NCBI GenBank assembly: GCA_007258455.2
Contig: VDFB02270651.1
Coordinates: forward strand, 492,288,711 to 492,352,710
Origin: Sequoia sempervirens
Lineage: Eukaryota; Streptophyta; Pinopsida; Cupressales; Cupressaceae
Length of the DNA stretch: 64,000 nucleotides
Reading direction: 5' to 3'
Below, in pieces: positions 46,661 through 59,605 of the stretch. Under the pieces are notes generated by a model that saw only the letters and a program-made list of their open reading frames with translations, was not told the origin of the DNA and did no database searches. The stretch's first letter is position 1. Every line of letters starts with the position of its first letter. The translations under genes and the position numbers were made by a program.

Positions 46661-47054
46661 TACCACCAATAGTGATATATCTTACATTTCAAAAACCATC
46701 GCCAATTTAACTATATGGTTGGGTCCCGAACCCGACCATATATTAAAAAAACTACATAAAGGAAATAGATATTTGTTTCTTGTTTTATAAAATGAAAAGG
46801 GAAAACCCGAGAGCTCATTTTTAGCAGAGTCCACAAGGGTATTCAGCTTTGCAACTCAGATATCCGTTCGTAGGTGCCTCTTGCTCAAATCAATCAAATT
46901 TGACAGGTATTTTTGGATTTTTATGTTTTTCTTTAATTTTTATTGGTTTTGCATTGTTTTGTTTTTGTCAATTTTAGTGAAAATAGGATATTGATAGGTT
47001 TTTTATAGCATTAAAATCATTGTTAATTTTGAATTTTTTTTATCAATTAACAAG

Positions 47055-48900
47055 CTTAAAATGGCTGATCCCAACCCCGCTCAACATGAAAACATTCAAC
47101 CATCTCAACATGAAAACCCTAACCCTCCAAATCCTCCTTCACTACGAATGTTTCCAAACCAAAACATGCCAACAATACATGAATCTATTCATAGAAATTT
47201 ATATCAATTGAGAAATGTATGTCAAATCTATGAGACATTCATTGAGCTATTAGAAATGATTTAGAAACAATCATTTCAGATGTTGGAACTTTGGTAACTC
47301 AGCATAATAGATTTGCACATTGGCGAGAGGAACAAAGAAATTTTATGCCGATGGGTTATCATATGATGAGGTGAGGGCACTTGATATTGACAAAGCCCAA
47401 TTAGCTTAGTTATTGATCAATTGTAGAACATGATAGTTCATTGATGTGAAAAAACCAAAATTTTCAATTAAATGGTGCACAGAGACATATTAGATAATTT
47501 CTAGAGACATTGGTGGATTGTTTTTAATAAACCATCCAACAACAATCTTGATGTGTATCAGTATTTTCTTCAAAAATTATATGTGGATTTTTCCCTACGG
47601 AGGCATATCAATTACTTTGACATGCGAGATTTATAGGGTGTTGGTAGAGGGATGCCATAGGATAGACTTAGAGCACACCAAACCACCCTAGTTCGTCATG
47701 CTCTGCCTATTTCTATCTTGACTCCACTACCTTACCTTGAGATTGCTTTAGATCCAGGGACTCAGAGCATTTATGCTTTACATTCATTGAGTGATCATTT
47801 GGTCATGTAGAGCCATCATGTTGCACAACCATTTGTCGGTGCATCACATCCTGGTGATGCACCTGATACATCCCAGCATGATGGTGGTGCACCTACTGCA
47901 TCAGCTCTGACTAGTACATCATCATCAGCTCCGACTGGTACACCATCCTCATTGGCACATATTTGTGTGCCCCATTACTACATGATGTGCAAAAATTTAT
48001 TTTTGGTTCATCTATGATGGTCCACTGAGGCTCCCATGGACACAGATGACTATGAGGTTTAGGATATGTCAAATGTAGGAGTTGATAGAGCATAGAGTGG
48101 ACCATTTGTAGGAGAGACATTGACTACCAAGGATGATGAGGGAGCACTGGTAAGACTTAAAGTAATTTCATAGTGTGTTTTATCTAAATTATTTCATATT
48201 TTATAAGAGATATTTGTACTAATATATGTTTATGTGCTGGAATCTTTAACAGTTGTTGATGGAGGAGCAGATTTCCCATGTGTAGGAGGGTACATAGTCA
48301 ACCATTTCATTTGGCCTAGGGTCTCAGTATACAATATTATTTAAATTGTTATTTAGATGTTAATTTTTGAAATCTATTATGTTTAAATACATGTACTACA
48401 TAGATTGCTTGTCTAATTTAATCTTATCTTTAAAATGCAACAACTTGGTTCATCAACAACCATGTTGACTGACCCTAACCCATTGGATGAAGCTGCACAA
48501 CATGCATATAATTTTTTTATATTCTCGACATTATGATTATTTGTGCATGTACATTTAAATTGTGTTACATTCTTGTCATTTTTTATATAGGAAACCACTT
48601 TAGCTTCTTCATCAACCATGAGTCCATCTAGTGTTGTAGCACCATGACAGGTATGTGTTTATTTTATATTGTAGATATTTTTGTTTAGATAGGAGTAGAT
48701 ATATGTTTAGTAAATAGGATTATTTGTCAGTAATTATGTGCTAATTTATGTCATTTTTATTTTACCTGCTATAGTCCTCTGCTAGACTCAACACTGTGAC
48801 AAGTGTGAGACCATTACTTTATACAAGAACTCCATCATCCTAAGGGAAAATCATATGCAGACTGTCTTGTAGAAAAGAGAGAAAGACTTGAGGTAAACAA
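47055..48900 (+). pseudogene. Broken unidentified gene, possibly transposon-derived
   Basis: Starting at ATG 47,061, a Pro/Asn/His-rich N-terminus (MADPNPAQHENIQPSQHENP) runs for 67 codons to a stop. Further downstream a segment includes HALPISILTPLPYLEIALD, then a Thr/Ser/Ala-rich stretch and PMDTDDYEV, all interrupted by stops. A GTAAGACT after 48,148 resembles a splice donor. I do not recognise the family. Multi-exon style and broken frames suggest a captured or transposon gene remnant. Confidence 0.4.
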
Positions 48901-50790
48901 GAATTGCATTATTGATAAAATATAGTACACGCATAGTGATTTTGATGTTAAATTCATAATTTATAAAATATGGTATATAATTTTCTATTTACTAGTCTAT
49001 ATTTTCAACCATTCACATAATTAATCTAATTTTTGGTTTGAATTGTTATTGTGCAAGAAACTTTAGAGCAACTAATTTCATTGAGGAGGATTGATTTTGG
49101 TCTAACATAGAAATAGGATTTGATATAGATTGATATGTACTTAGGGTTTGATAGATCTTGAGATGGCATATATGCCACAAGTTGTAAAGCTTGTTGTAGA
49201 ACTTGTTTTGAGTAGGCATATATGTCAATTTTGTATATGCACAAACATAATTATTCTACATTTTGATATATAATAATTAATATTCAATCTAATTTGTTCC
49301 TCATGTGCATGTCTTTCTAATTTGAATATTCAAAATGGAATGTATAATTATCTTAAAATGGTTTAAAGTTATGATCGATAACATGTTATAGATTAACAAA
49401 ATTGCATTTTAATAGAACTTATGAATTACAATTGGTAATCCATCTATGTTTGAGTTCATTCATATTAAGATTCACATACATTACATTCCATGAGACCACA
49501 TTTCTTTGAGGAGTTTTTACAAACAATTCACTACCTTTTCTATTCTACCACATTTTTCATACATGTATACCAAAACATTTTTATCAAACACTCAATTTTA
49601 GAATACACATGATTTCAAGCTCTATTAAATAAATTTACATTTGCTATGATTTTATTTTTTGAACTCCTATATGAAGTGGACGACTAATTTTTATTTCAAA
49701 AGAAGTTAAAATTAATGAAAATTGGTATGAGAAGCACTATATAATATTTGTTGAGAAGAATTGTTTGAAAATATGCCTCAAGGAATTATGATCTCATAGA
49801 CAAGGAAAAAAAGATGAAAAGAGCAGCTTATGGCAGTCTTATGGCATTGATTCTTTTGATTGATAAAAAACTTCAAACAAATGGATACAACTTAATGAAA
49901 TATATGTCATTACAGTTTTCATTCAAAAGTAATATAATCATCTTGATAAAAATTAATGTCACTCAATGTTCATTCAAGCTTAATAACATGTAGAAGGTAT
50001 AAAATCATCTTCAATAAGAATCACTATCTTTCAACCATAAGGGTTTGATGCATTCTTCAAACAAATTCCTTACAACTAAACAAGATACATGTTCATTAGA
50101 TTGTTCATGTGAAATCTATACAATAATCATGATCAACAATTAAGAAACCACTCAACCATGATGCAACCATTAAACAAACCAAATGAGTGTGATGCAACCA
50201 TTAAACAAACCAAATAAAACTCAATGACATGCATGTTATTTGACCTTCCACATGCAATTTGTATTATTGTAATGCACAAAAATGAATGAACTGCTAACCA
50301 TAATGCATCAATAAGAAAACTAGGCATACTATATGGGCTTGATGCACACTAGTCATAATGCACACTTCGCACAAAAGCAATAACACTGATACGATATTTT
50401 CAAATATGTCAATCAACCTTGACCCACACCAAACTTGCAATATCACAATTTTTGTCATATATGTCAATCAACCTTGACCCACACCAAACTTGCGATATCA
50501 CAATTGTTGTCATATATGCCATTCAACCTAATGCAATTGATGTTTTGTGTTTGGTAAGAATTTGTTCAAGAAAAGAGAGTGAGAGATGATGGTTAAGGTG
50601 GATTTGAAAAAATGAAGTTGTTGTCCTAAGTGTTGAAAACTCTATCAAACAAAGGAATGTTGTTGTACTAAGCATTGAAATTGAAGAAAAACAACTGAAG
50701 ACTAAAATTAACCACTTACAAAAGGAATGCAAAGATAAGAAGAAGATTTTTTTTGTCAATAAAAAGGAGGTTAGTTTTCTCTAAAAATAG
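48901..50790. repeat. Non-coding DNA with two short tandem repeats
   Basis: GATGCAACCATTAAACAAAC occurs at about 50,160 and 50,191. A 55-bp unit starting ATGTCAATCAACCTTGACCC begins at 50,406 and 50,461, with a partial third at 50,516. Nothing else is recognised. Confidence 0.6.
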
Positions 50791-50794
50791 TTCC

Positions 50795-51319
50795 AACACA
50801 TGTGGATGGGTACGTTTAGGGTTTACATGGTCCTTTTTTGAACCCAAACATGTCAAAATAGTTAGAGCTACATTGGACTGATGATATTCCTTAAGAGTCC
50901 AAAGTGAAAAAAGGAAGCGATCTATGATGGGCTATTACTTGGAGTCCATGACACTTGAAAACTCTCTATCTAAGGCTATGTGATCATGTTTGGACCCTCT
51001 ACAATAACCTCTCTCAGTTTTTTCTATTTTGGAGGCATTTTTTGTGGTGACAAGTTTTCAGTTAAGGAAAAAGTTGTCAGATGCAAGCAATGTAAAGTTG
51101 CAAAGTGGTACAACTTTCATTTTGCAACTCGTACGACCAAACAGGTTGTTACAACATGTCTAGATGGGTACGTTTACGCTAAGAATGGTTCTATTTTGTA
51201 CCCACACACATCGAATCACTCTCATCTATGTTCAACTGAATCGATCCCTTAAGAGTCAAAAGTGCAAAAAGGCAACAATCTTTGACGAGCTATTACTCGA
51301 AGGTCATGATTCTTATAGA
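50795..51319 (+). repeat. Left part of ~355-bp tandem repeat array
   Basis: One full and one partial unit of the repeat that resumes at 62,499. The shared core includes AAAGTTGT(C/T)AGATGCAAG, TGTAAAGTTGCAAAGTGG and CTTAAGAGTC-AAAGTGCAAAA. The array is interrupted here by the LTR retrotransposon, whose target duplication ATAGA occupies 51,315-51,319. Confidence 0.75.
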
Positions 51320-52021
51320 TGTAAGGAAACTTGCAGCCATCTAATGACAATTTCCACATAACCCAAAATCTGAAATCATGCAAATAAATACTCAATATCA
51401 ACATGCAAGAGAATAGAAAACATACCCATGAAAGATGACACAAGATATATCCTAGGAAAACCCTCAAGAGGGAAAAACCTAGCCTCCAAAAGCATCCACA
51501 CTCCATATATTATTTAGCAATGAAAACCCATTACAGTACATCTTTAGAGACTCCATGAACACTTCTGAAGCACAAGCTATCCACGCATTCCATGTGACCA
51601 AGCATGAATCCACACATCCCATGCCATGCTTCAAACCATCACACATGCACAAGCTCAACCTACTAACTTGCAATGAACTCTCCAACCCTACACAACTACC
51701 CTTGTGGTTGCTTTTATAGAAACAAGCTCCCACAGAACCACCAAGTGGTATTACATAAACCATGTGCCCAAAACCATGAACTTATAATATCATGTGACCC
51801 CACATTTAATATTGGGTACTTTATTATATTTTATTATTCCCCAATATTAAATAATTACATTTTACAATTAAGTCCCACTGTTACATACAACATAAAGTGG
51901 CCCCAACATTATAACCTCTAGTGATGCACATTCATCTAGGTACCCCTAGGTGCACCACACACATAATAATAAATTAAACATTATAAACATTATGCAAGGT
52001 GTACAACACCTAATTCTAACA
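51320..52021 (-). repeat. 3' LTR (702 bp)
   Basis: It reads TGTAAGGAAACTTGC to CTAATTCTAACA on the plus strand, so TG...CA in both senses. It aligns end to end with 61,797-62,498. Confidence 0.9.
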
Positions 52022-55000
52022 ATCTCCCACTTGTATACATTCAATAAGGGAGGAACAAGTAAGCTCAAACATCAAGATAATAAACTCCATAGGCAACATG
52101 TACCATCCTGGAATCCAAGTGCTCCATGTGCTCCATCAAGATACCTATAACAAGAACCAAGGTGACCACCATCTCATCCATGAATGCTCTCATCCTCCAC
52201 CATGCCAATGCACTAAGATAAGAAAACATCCAAAGAGATGTCACACTAACTGTCACAAAGAAAGATAATCCTACCTCAAACTGATATCCCAAAACACAAA
52301 CACTTTATCCAAAGGTAATGAATATGCACTGATAGCTATCAAGAATGAATCACCATAGCTGAAATTACACCCACAACAAGTGCCAAACATCCAAATATCC
52401 ATACCTCCAAGGTATACATAACATAGTAAACTCATGCCATCAACATATCCACCCATAAACCGCAATAACAAACTCCATGTGCAAACCTGTCAAAGAGTGA
52501 CATACACATCCAGGAGTTGCCACTGCATGGGCAATGTCCAGATGAATGCAAACTTGGAATGAGCACATTCAACATGTAACTTCGTTAACATTTTAGAAAG
52601 AAGGCACCATCACAAGTGATCAAGGCATACCAAATCTACTAACAATATCACATAGAAGATGTAAACATGTAGTACCAAAAAAATCCACAATGATACGCAA
52701 AACTTGCAAACCAAACACCTGTAGCATGTCCTCCTACACACACCTCTAAATTCCAACTGTGTCAAGTATGATCTCCTCCATAACACCCCACAACAAAATC
52801 CATAACAACATCCAACCATCCAATCATCAAGATCAAACATAGCATATGTATCATGTAACTAATCATGGATGTAAGCATCTCAAAACAAGAAGATCAAACT
52901 CAAAGTAACCATTCCCAAACCAAGGAAATAAGCCCAATAAACCATCTCCTAAACCCAACATGTACAAGGAGATAAACATGCCAACACTCCTCAAATGAAC
53001 CAAATATCCATGGCTCAAGATCCATATCCATGAGAAGACAAATCATAAACATAATGCACATGAAAGAAAAATGGGCAATACCTCTGAAGTGAACTGCCGA
53101 GAAGACCAAGAGTGGGGAATGAGAATGCTCCTCTAGGATGTCCAAGTAACCATGACTCAACCAAGAACACTCTCCTCATCGGTCCATGTTGAACTCACAT
53201 ACAACCAAGGTGTAGGCTCCTTGGACTTCCTACTGAAATATCATCAAAAAGTAACCATCTCAAAAACATGTCTCTAACCACAAGAGAACACCAAGCCTCA
53301 CCTAAGTCTTCATGTATCCATGAGCACCTACAACCAATCAATCCATGCTAAACTCCAAGAAAATGATCAAACTACTCAATACAAGGAGAACCAACCAAGA
53401 TCAAAACCATAGCTCCAACTACAAAATCAAGAACATAAACATGACACCATGATCTCACATCTTCTCAAAAGAAGATCACATGCTCAAATCATCATAACAT
53501 GTACCATGCCACAACTCTAAACTGGTAATCAAGAGTATACCATGGAATAATAACAAAACCATCCTACGACCAAGGATCACCTATCAAAACCAACAAGTCA
53601 TAAACAATACCTCAACATCTCCAACACTTGATGTCAATGAACTCTCACTATAGCATACATAATCCAAAAGCTCCTCCATGACACCAATCAACCCCTACTA
53701 AAGAAAACCATCCATAATCAACAATGGATCCACATCATTACAAAATTCTCCCATTGAACAATGATACTGAGCAATCCCATGACATCATGATGTACACAAC
53801 CAACACCACATCACTGTCATAAGCTCACACCAAACCTGTGAATCCAAGCTCTCAATGAAAACATGATAACCATCCTTTAAAGCAACAAGATACACCACCA
53901 AACCATCATATCCATCACCTCCAATTCATCACTATCACAAGCTCCCACTAAACCATGTAACCAAGCTATCCATGACATCGTGATACCAATCTCCTCAAAC
54001 CAAGAAGATACACTGCCACAACCTAAATCAAGATCCAATCCAACACCACCAATAATGCACCTGCATAAACCATCATGACATGCCAAAGTCTCTAATGCAC
54101 AAGAAACATCCATGACACCATGATCACCACCAAATGTACCAACAACTCAACTCAACCATTTCCACATATCTGCATAATCATATTCAATTGCATAGGTCTC
54201 ATATTATGATTGTACTTGGTTCTACCATCTCACCTCCTCAACATGACAACAAAACCAACAAACCAAGTGACTAAACCAAACCACCAAAATTGAACATACA
54301 TCAACATTGAAATATCAATGGGTAAAGACAACCCATGTCCAAGTCATAAATACAACATGTAAGTATAGTCCGCCTACAACATTGCACAACTTGTAGATAC
54401 AACAATGCACCATACAAATCCAACCAAATACTAATAACCATGTCAAATGAGAGAATAATCTGAGATGTACAAGTGAGTATACAATCAATCCAACATCAAA
54501 TCACCAAGATCCAATCATCCATAAGCTCATAATATCTCCATAGTCAAAGAGACCCATAAATAGATTAGATGAGAACAAAAAAAAACCATGCAAAAATAAC
54601 TCCAAACCTGATCCACTGTGTAGTGCTTTGAACAAGATTTTCATCAACTATTCAAAGTCCAAAATCCAACTCCGTATGCACCCGATATCACCTCTCGAAG
54701 CTCAAATAGATCACCTGACTTTGACCAAGAAAAACACTATCAAAACTGCAAAATTTGTAAATTTTTTTGACTCTACAATGTAGATCTTTGAGTCACCTTT
54801 CCAACGAGTCTAAGAAGTCACAAAACTAACATCGTAAATGAAAGTTATGCCTCATAGAATAAAACTGCTCCAATCTAACTATAGAGCAAATTTGGTGGAC
54901 CCCACCCCACAATTAAATCCATTTAAATTTTCCAACTTTAAAGTGGCGGATTTTCTTTTAATATTTAATATTTCAAACCTTTTAAAAGATTTATTGAAGG

Positions 55001-55257
55001 GGGCGGTTAAACCATTAGGTTTAGTTTCAACTTTATATACATAAGATTTTCTTTAAAAACTTATACACCATTCAACTTTTATTTAATTCAAAACCTAATT
55101 TCAAAGGGCTAACATGAATTAGAAACCAGCGGTTAAAGGTACGGGCTACATACTCTGACATGACAGGGCTATGCAGAGTAGAGGGTATAGGGTCTGCAGA
55201 CCTTGCACCACCCCAATAAATTTTTTCTTTGATTTTTAATATTTCTTTTAGCCTTTT
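52022..55257 (-). other. Non-coding internal region of the LTR element
   Basis: More than 3 kb rich in A and C on the plus strand, with many ACCATGAT, CATCCATGACACC and similar words. No gag, protease, RT or integrase motif in any frame. It fits a large non-autonomous retroelement derivative. Confidence 0.6.
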
Positions 55258-55313
55258 AACATAAAGAGGGGTAAAAATTTATTAATCACAAGAGAAAATA
55301 CAGAGCCAAATCA

Positions 55314-58300
55314 TTACAGAGCCTTATCAAGCTCAACCAAGTGGTCCAACTGCTGAGACAAATCAGGGGGTAATTGCCCTCGGTCAACCAAGTTCCAATC
55401 ATGAATATGGTTAGAAGCCCATTTAGCCAAACAATCAGCAACACCATTCCACTCCCTAGGAATATGAGTGAAAGTAACAAACTCAAGAGAAACACAAAGA
55501 TTGAGAATTTGATCAATAATCAAAGCCAAGTGCCAACCAACATCCTCAAGCCTTTGCCTGTTCAACAAGTTCACCACCACCTGGGAATCAAATTCGCATA
55601 TAATCTTGCGCCACCCCAACTTACTGCCCTGCTCAACAGCCAGTAAAATTGCCTGAGCCTCCATAAGATTATTAGTATGAAGACCCTTATAAATAGAGAA
55701 AATAAATTGAACATCTCCCGAACTATCCCGACCAACACCACCAATTCCAGCATGACCAGGGTTTCCACGAGAAGAGCCATCCGTGTTAATTTTAAGGATG
55801 CCTTGAGGAGGAGGAGACCATCTTCCCTCCCTATTCACCTCCGGAGTAGGATGCCTACACCTGTTGCGCATAAGCTGATGATGCTGAGGAGGCAGATGAA
55901 GGCGACTAAAATAGCCAACATCAGAAGGAGCAATCGACTCAGACAGATCACACTTAGCCGCGATCGTTTCACCCAAAGAATGCAAAATTTTCCACCACAA
56001 GCGCGAGGCCCCCATCATCATATCTTGAAAAATCCGACGATTCCTCTCCAACCAAAGGTTCCAAATAATGAAGGAAGGACCAATTGCCCAAGCAGCTTGA
56101 AGAAAGGAAGTAGAAACAGGGGCCCTACTTTCCCGATCCACAAACTCAGCCAAAGAAGAAACATGCCGACAGGGCATATTCCACACTCGCCACCAGAAAT
56201 GCCATATCTCCTGAGCATAGGAACATTGGAATAAGAGATGAGAAACACACTCCTCAGCCTCACGACACAACACACACCAAGAGGGACCCTGGAAGCCCCG
56301 CTTGCATAAATTGTCCCAAGTAAGACATCGATTTTGAGCCACCAGCCACATGAGGAAATTGCACTTGGGCCAAGACAGCTTATGCCACACATACTTCCAC
56401 CAGGGGACTTGAATATCCCCAAACAACTGTCTACCCAATTGCTTATAGCCAGTAGACATAGAGTATTTCCCAGACATGTCGGAGCTATCCCAAGCTAAAA
56501 TATCAGGTCCCCTCAACGAATTACAAGCCCGAGAAGCCAAAAGAAGAGCAAGCTCTTGTCTGTCCTCCTCAGAGCCCCCAGGAGGCCACTCAGAAATGTG
56601 CTTCCAGCGGAAAGAAACACCAGCGCCGCAATGCTCAGCAATTTTGTAATGCTCAACGGTCTCCCAGCCAGCAGCAGTAAACACATCACAGAGGGGTTGA
56701 AGATGAGGAAAAGCAGAAAGAATAGGTGGGTGACCATCCCAAGAATCCCACCAAAAAAGAGCCTGAGATCCCGAATGACAGATCCAAAAAAGAGCACGCT
56801 TAATCAACTGGGCTCCCACTTTCAAAGTAGACCAAATCATAGAACCACTTCCCTCCAGAGGATAGCGTGGAACCTCATGTGGAGCAGCACCACGAAGATA
56901 CTTAAAGCTAAGAACACGGGCCCACAGCTGATGTTGATTAGTACACCAGCGCCAGTAAAGCTTCGCCGCGAGAGCTTGCCCATTCAGAATAGAAGAGCGT
57001 AAACCAAGACCACCCTCCTGCTTAGGTCTACACACAGAATCCCATTTAACAAGGCTCCACTTTGAAGTCATCAAATTGCCACTCCAAAGGAATTGCCGAG
57101 AGAGAGCATCAAATTCACGGAGGAAATACATAGGGGCCGATTGAACAAAACATCTGTAGATGGGAAGGGCCTGGATAACTGACTGAAGGAGGGTAACTCT
57201 AGCAGCAGTAGACAACCACCGATGAGTCCAGTGAGTTACCTTCTTCCTCAACTTATCAAGCAACATCTGCCAGGAGGATCTGGGTTGACGACCAACGGCA
57301 AGAGGAATCCCCAGATAAACAAAGGGGAGAGATCCAATTTGAAACCTCAAAATAGCAGCAATCCTCCTTTGGATGGCCAAAGGAGTATTGAAGAAAAAAA
57401 TAGAAGACTTCTGCTCATTAACTTTTTGACCCGAAGCAGCAAGGTAGATGTCCAAAGCATGCCTAATAGACTCTGCTTCATGAAGACTCGCCAGCCCCAT
57501 AAGAGAAGTATCATCCACAAACTGGAGGTGAGACAAAGTAGGCAGCCCCAACCCCCACTGCCACCCACGGATCAGACCAAGAGAGACCTGGGATTTAAGA
57601 AAGCGACCCAGCCCCTCAGCCATAATAATAAACAGATAGGGAGAGAGAGGGTCTCCCTGGCGAAGGCCCCTAGTGGCACCAAATAGCTCTGAAGGTTTCC
57701 CATTCATAATGACAGAAAATGAGGAGGAAGTCACACAGCTCATAATCCAACTCACCCACTCAGAAGAAAACCCAAAGGCCAATAGAATCTTCTGAAGGAA
57801 ACTCCATTTAACTCTATCATACGCTTTTGCCATATCCAGCTTAATGAACATAGACTTCTCCTTGGAAATCGCCATGGAATGAATAGCCTCCGAGGCAATC
57901 ACCACCCCATCCAAAATTTGACGCCCAGCCACAAACCTCCTTGCTCCTCAGAAATAACAACAGGCAGGCAAGATTTGAGCCGCTCAGCAATCAACTTAGT
58001 AATAATCTTATACACCACATTGCAGAGTGCAATAGGACGAAAAAGCTCAAACCTATCAGCACCCTCCTTCTTAGGAATTAGGACTAAAAAGGTAGCATTC
58101 ATGGCCCTAAGCATCTGCTTGTTATGAAAAGATTCACAGACTACCTCCAACAGATCCATCTTCACAATTTCCCAAAACTCCTGGAAGAATTCAACTGGGA
58201 ACCCATCAGGGCCAGGAGCCTTCCCCTTATTCATCCCAAACACCACCTCTTCCACTTCAGGTAGAGTAATCGGGCGCATGAGAGAAGCATTCAACTCATC

Positions 58301-59605
58301 AGAGATCAAAGTAGGAATACAAGCAAGAATCCTATTTTCCTCAACCTCAGCAGGAGGAGAGTCCTCAGTAAACAAAGTAGAGAAAAACAGGCGAGCTTCT
58401 CTGGATAGAGCCTGTTGTGAGGATAAAGCTATTCCTTCAGAGTTAACTAGAGAAGAGATATAACACTTATTCCGACGAGCCTGCACGGAGTGATGAAAGA
58501 AGGCAGTATTCCTGTCACCCTCTTGAAGCCAGTCAATCCGAGCCTTCTGTTTCCAGAAAATCTCCTCACGAAGCTCCCACTCTTCCACAGCTTTAAGAGC
58601 CTGGGATTCAGCATGCCCAAGAGCTTCTGAAAAACCAAGATCCCTAATCTGGCAAGTAATGATAGCAAGACGCTCCTACGCTTCCCTTTTCTTAGCACGG
58701 AAATTACCAAAACAAAGTCTATTCCATCTCTTAAGATGAAACTTAACACATTGCAACTTCTTAACAAAAGAGTACATAGCAGTACCATACGTAGGGGCTC
58801 CATCCCGCCACCACTGAGCAACAAGATTATACAAAGAAGAGTCACGCAACCACATAAGTTGAAATTTGAAAGGAGGACGCTTAGGATTAGGGAAAGGAGA
58901 AGTAGAAAACTTAATTGGCCAATGATCAGAGCCACACCAATCAAGAATCTCAGAGCCAATAACCACACTGCCCCCAACCCAAAAACTAGAAACAAGAAAC
59001 CTGTCCAACCGCTCGAAAATTTCCTCCGATCCACTCCGCCTATTATTCCAATTAAATAAGCCATTAGAAGGTTTGACATCAACAAGAGCAAGAGAGGCCA
59101 CACTAGCCCGAAACAAATCTGAAGCAGGACCCAATCTCGGCAATCCACCTCTTTTCTCTTCCAGGCACAAGATAGAATTGAAATCACCCCCTAAGATCCA
59201 TGGCAAAAGGGGAGCACAAGATCTAACAAACGTAATATGGGCCCACAGCTGGCTCTTACCACGGATGTCAACCGGAGCATACACATTGCTAACCAAAATA
59301 GTCTCACCAGAGTCCACAACAGAGGCCACCATAGAGATAGAGGATTGGCAAGATATCCACCAGGAAGGAACAACCTTACGAGGATCCCAAAATAGTGCCA
59401 AACCTCCAGAATTTCCTCTAGAGCCAATACACTGACATTGCCCAGAAGACGAAATACGAGGAGCATACTGAAGCATACAATCCACCTGAAGCTTAGTCTC
59501 CTGCACACATTAAATATCAAGAGAATGAACCCTAATCAAATCCTGAATAGCTTTTTTACGGGAGGCGCTATTCAGCCCCCTTGCATTCCAAGAAAGAACA
59601 ATCAT
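55314..59605 (-). pseudogene. LINE ORF2: endonuclease, reverse transcriptase, RNase H (three lesions)
   Basis: It starts at ATG 59,603-59,605 (MIVLSWNARGLN). The APE-type endonuclease shows QETKL, GGDFNSIL and SDHWPI. RT shows KAPGPDGFP, SEEQGG, GLRQGDPLSPYLF and the catalytic box FVDD (57,510-57,521; family usually FADD). The C-terminal RNase H has INTDGSSRGNPG, LMEAQAILLA, FDSQ and NGVADCLA. It nicks DNA and primes reverse transcription of its RNA. Lesions: TAA at 59,510-59,512, TAG at 58,676-58,678, and one missing base in the run at 57,933-57,935. With that base the frame would be 1,430 codons plus a stop. Otherwise it is intact, so it died recently. Confidence 0.88.

Noticed and set aside
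55374..57686. Plus-strand frames of 90-185 codons
   Set aside because: They are antisense to LINE ORF2 and have no domain.
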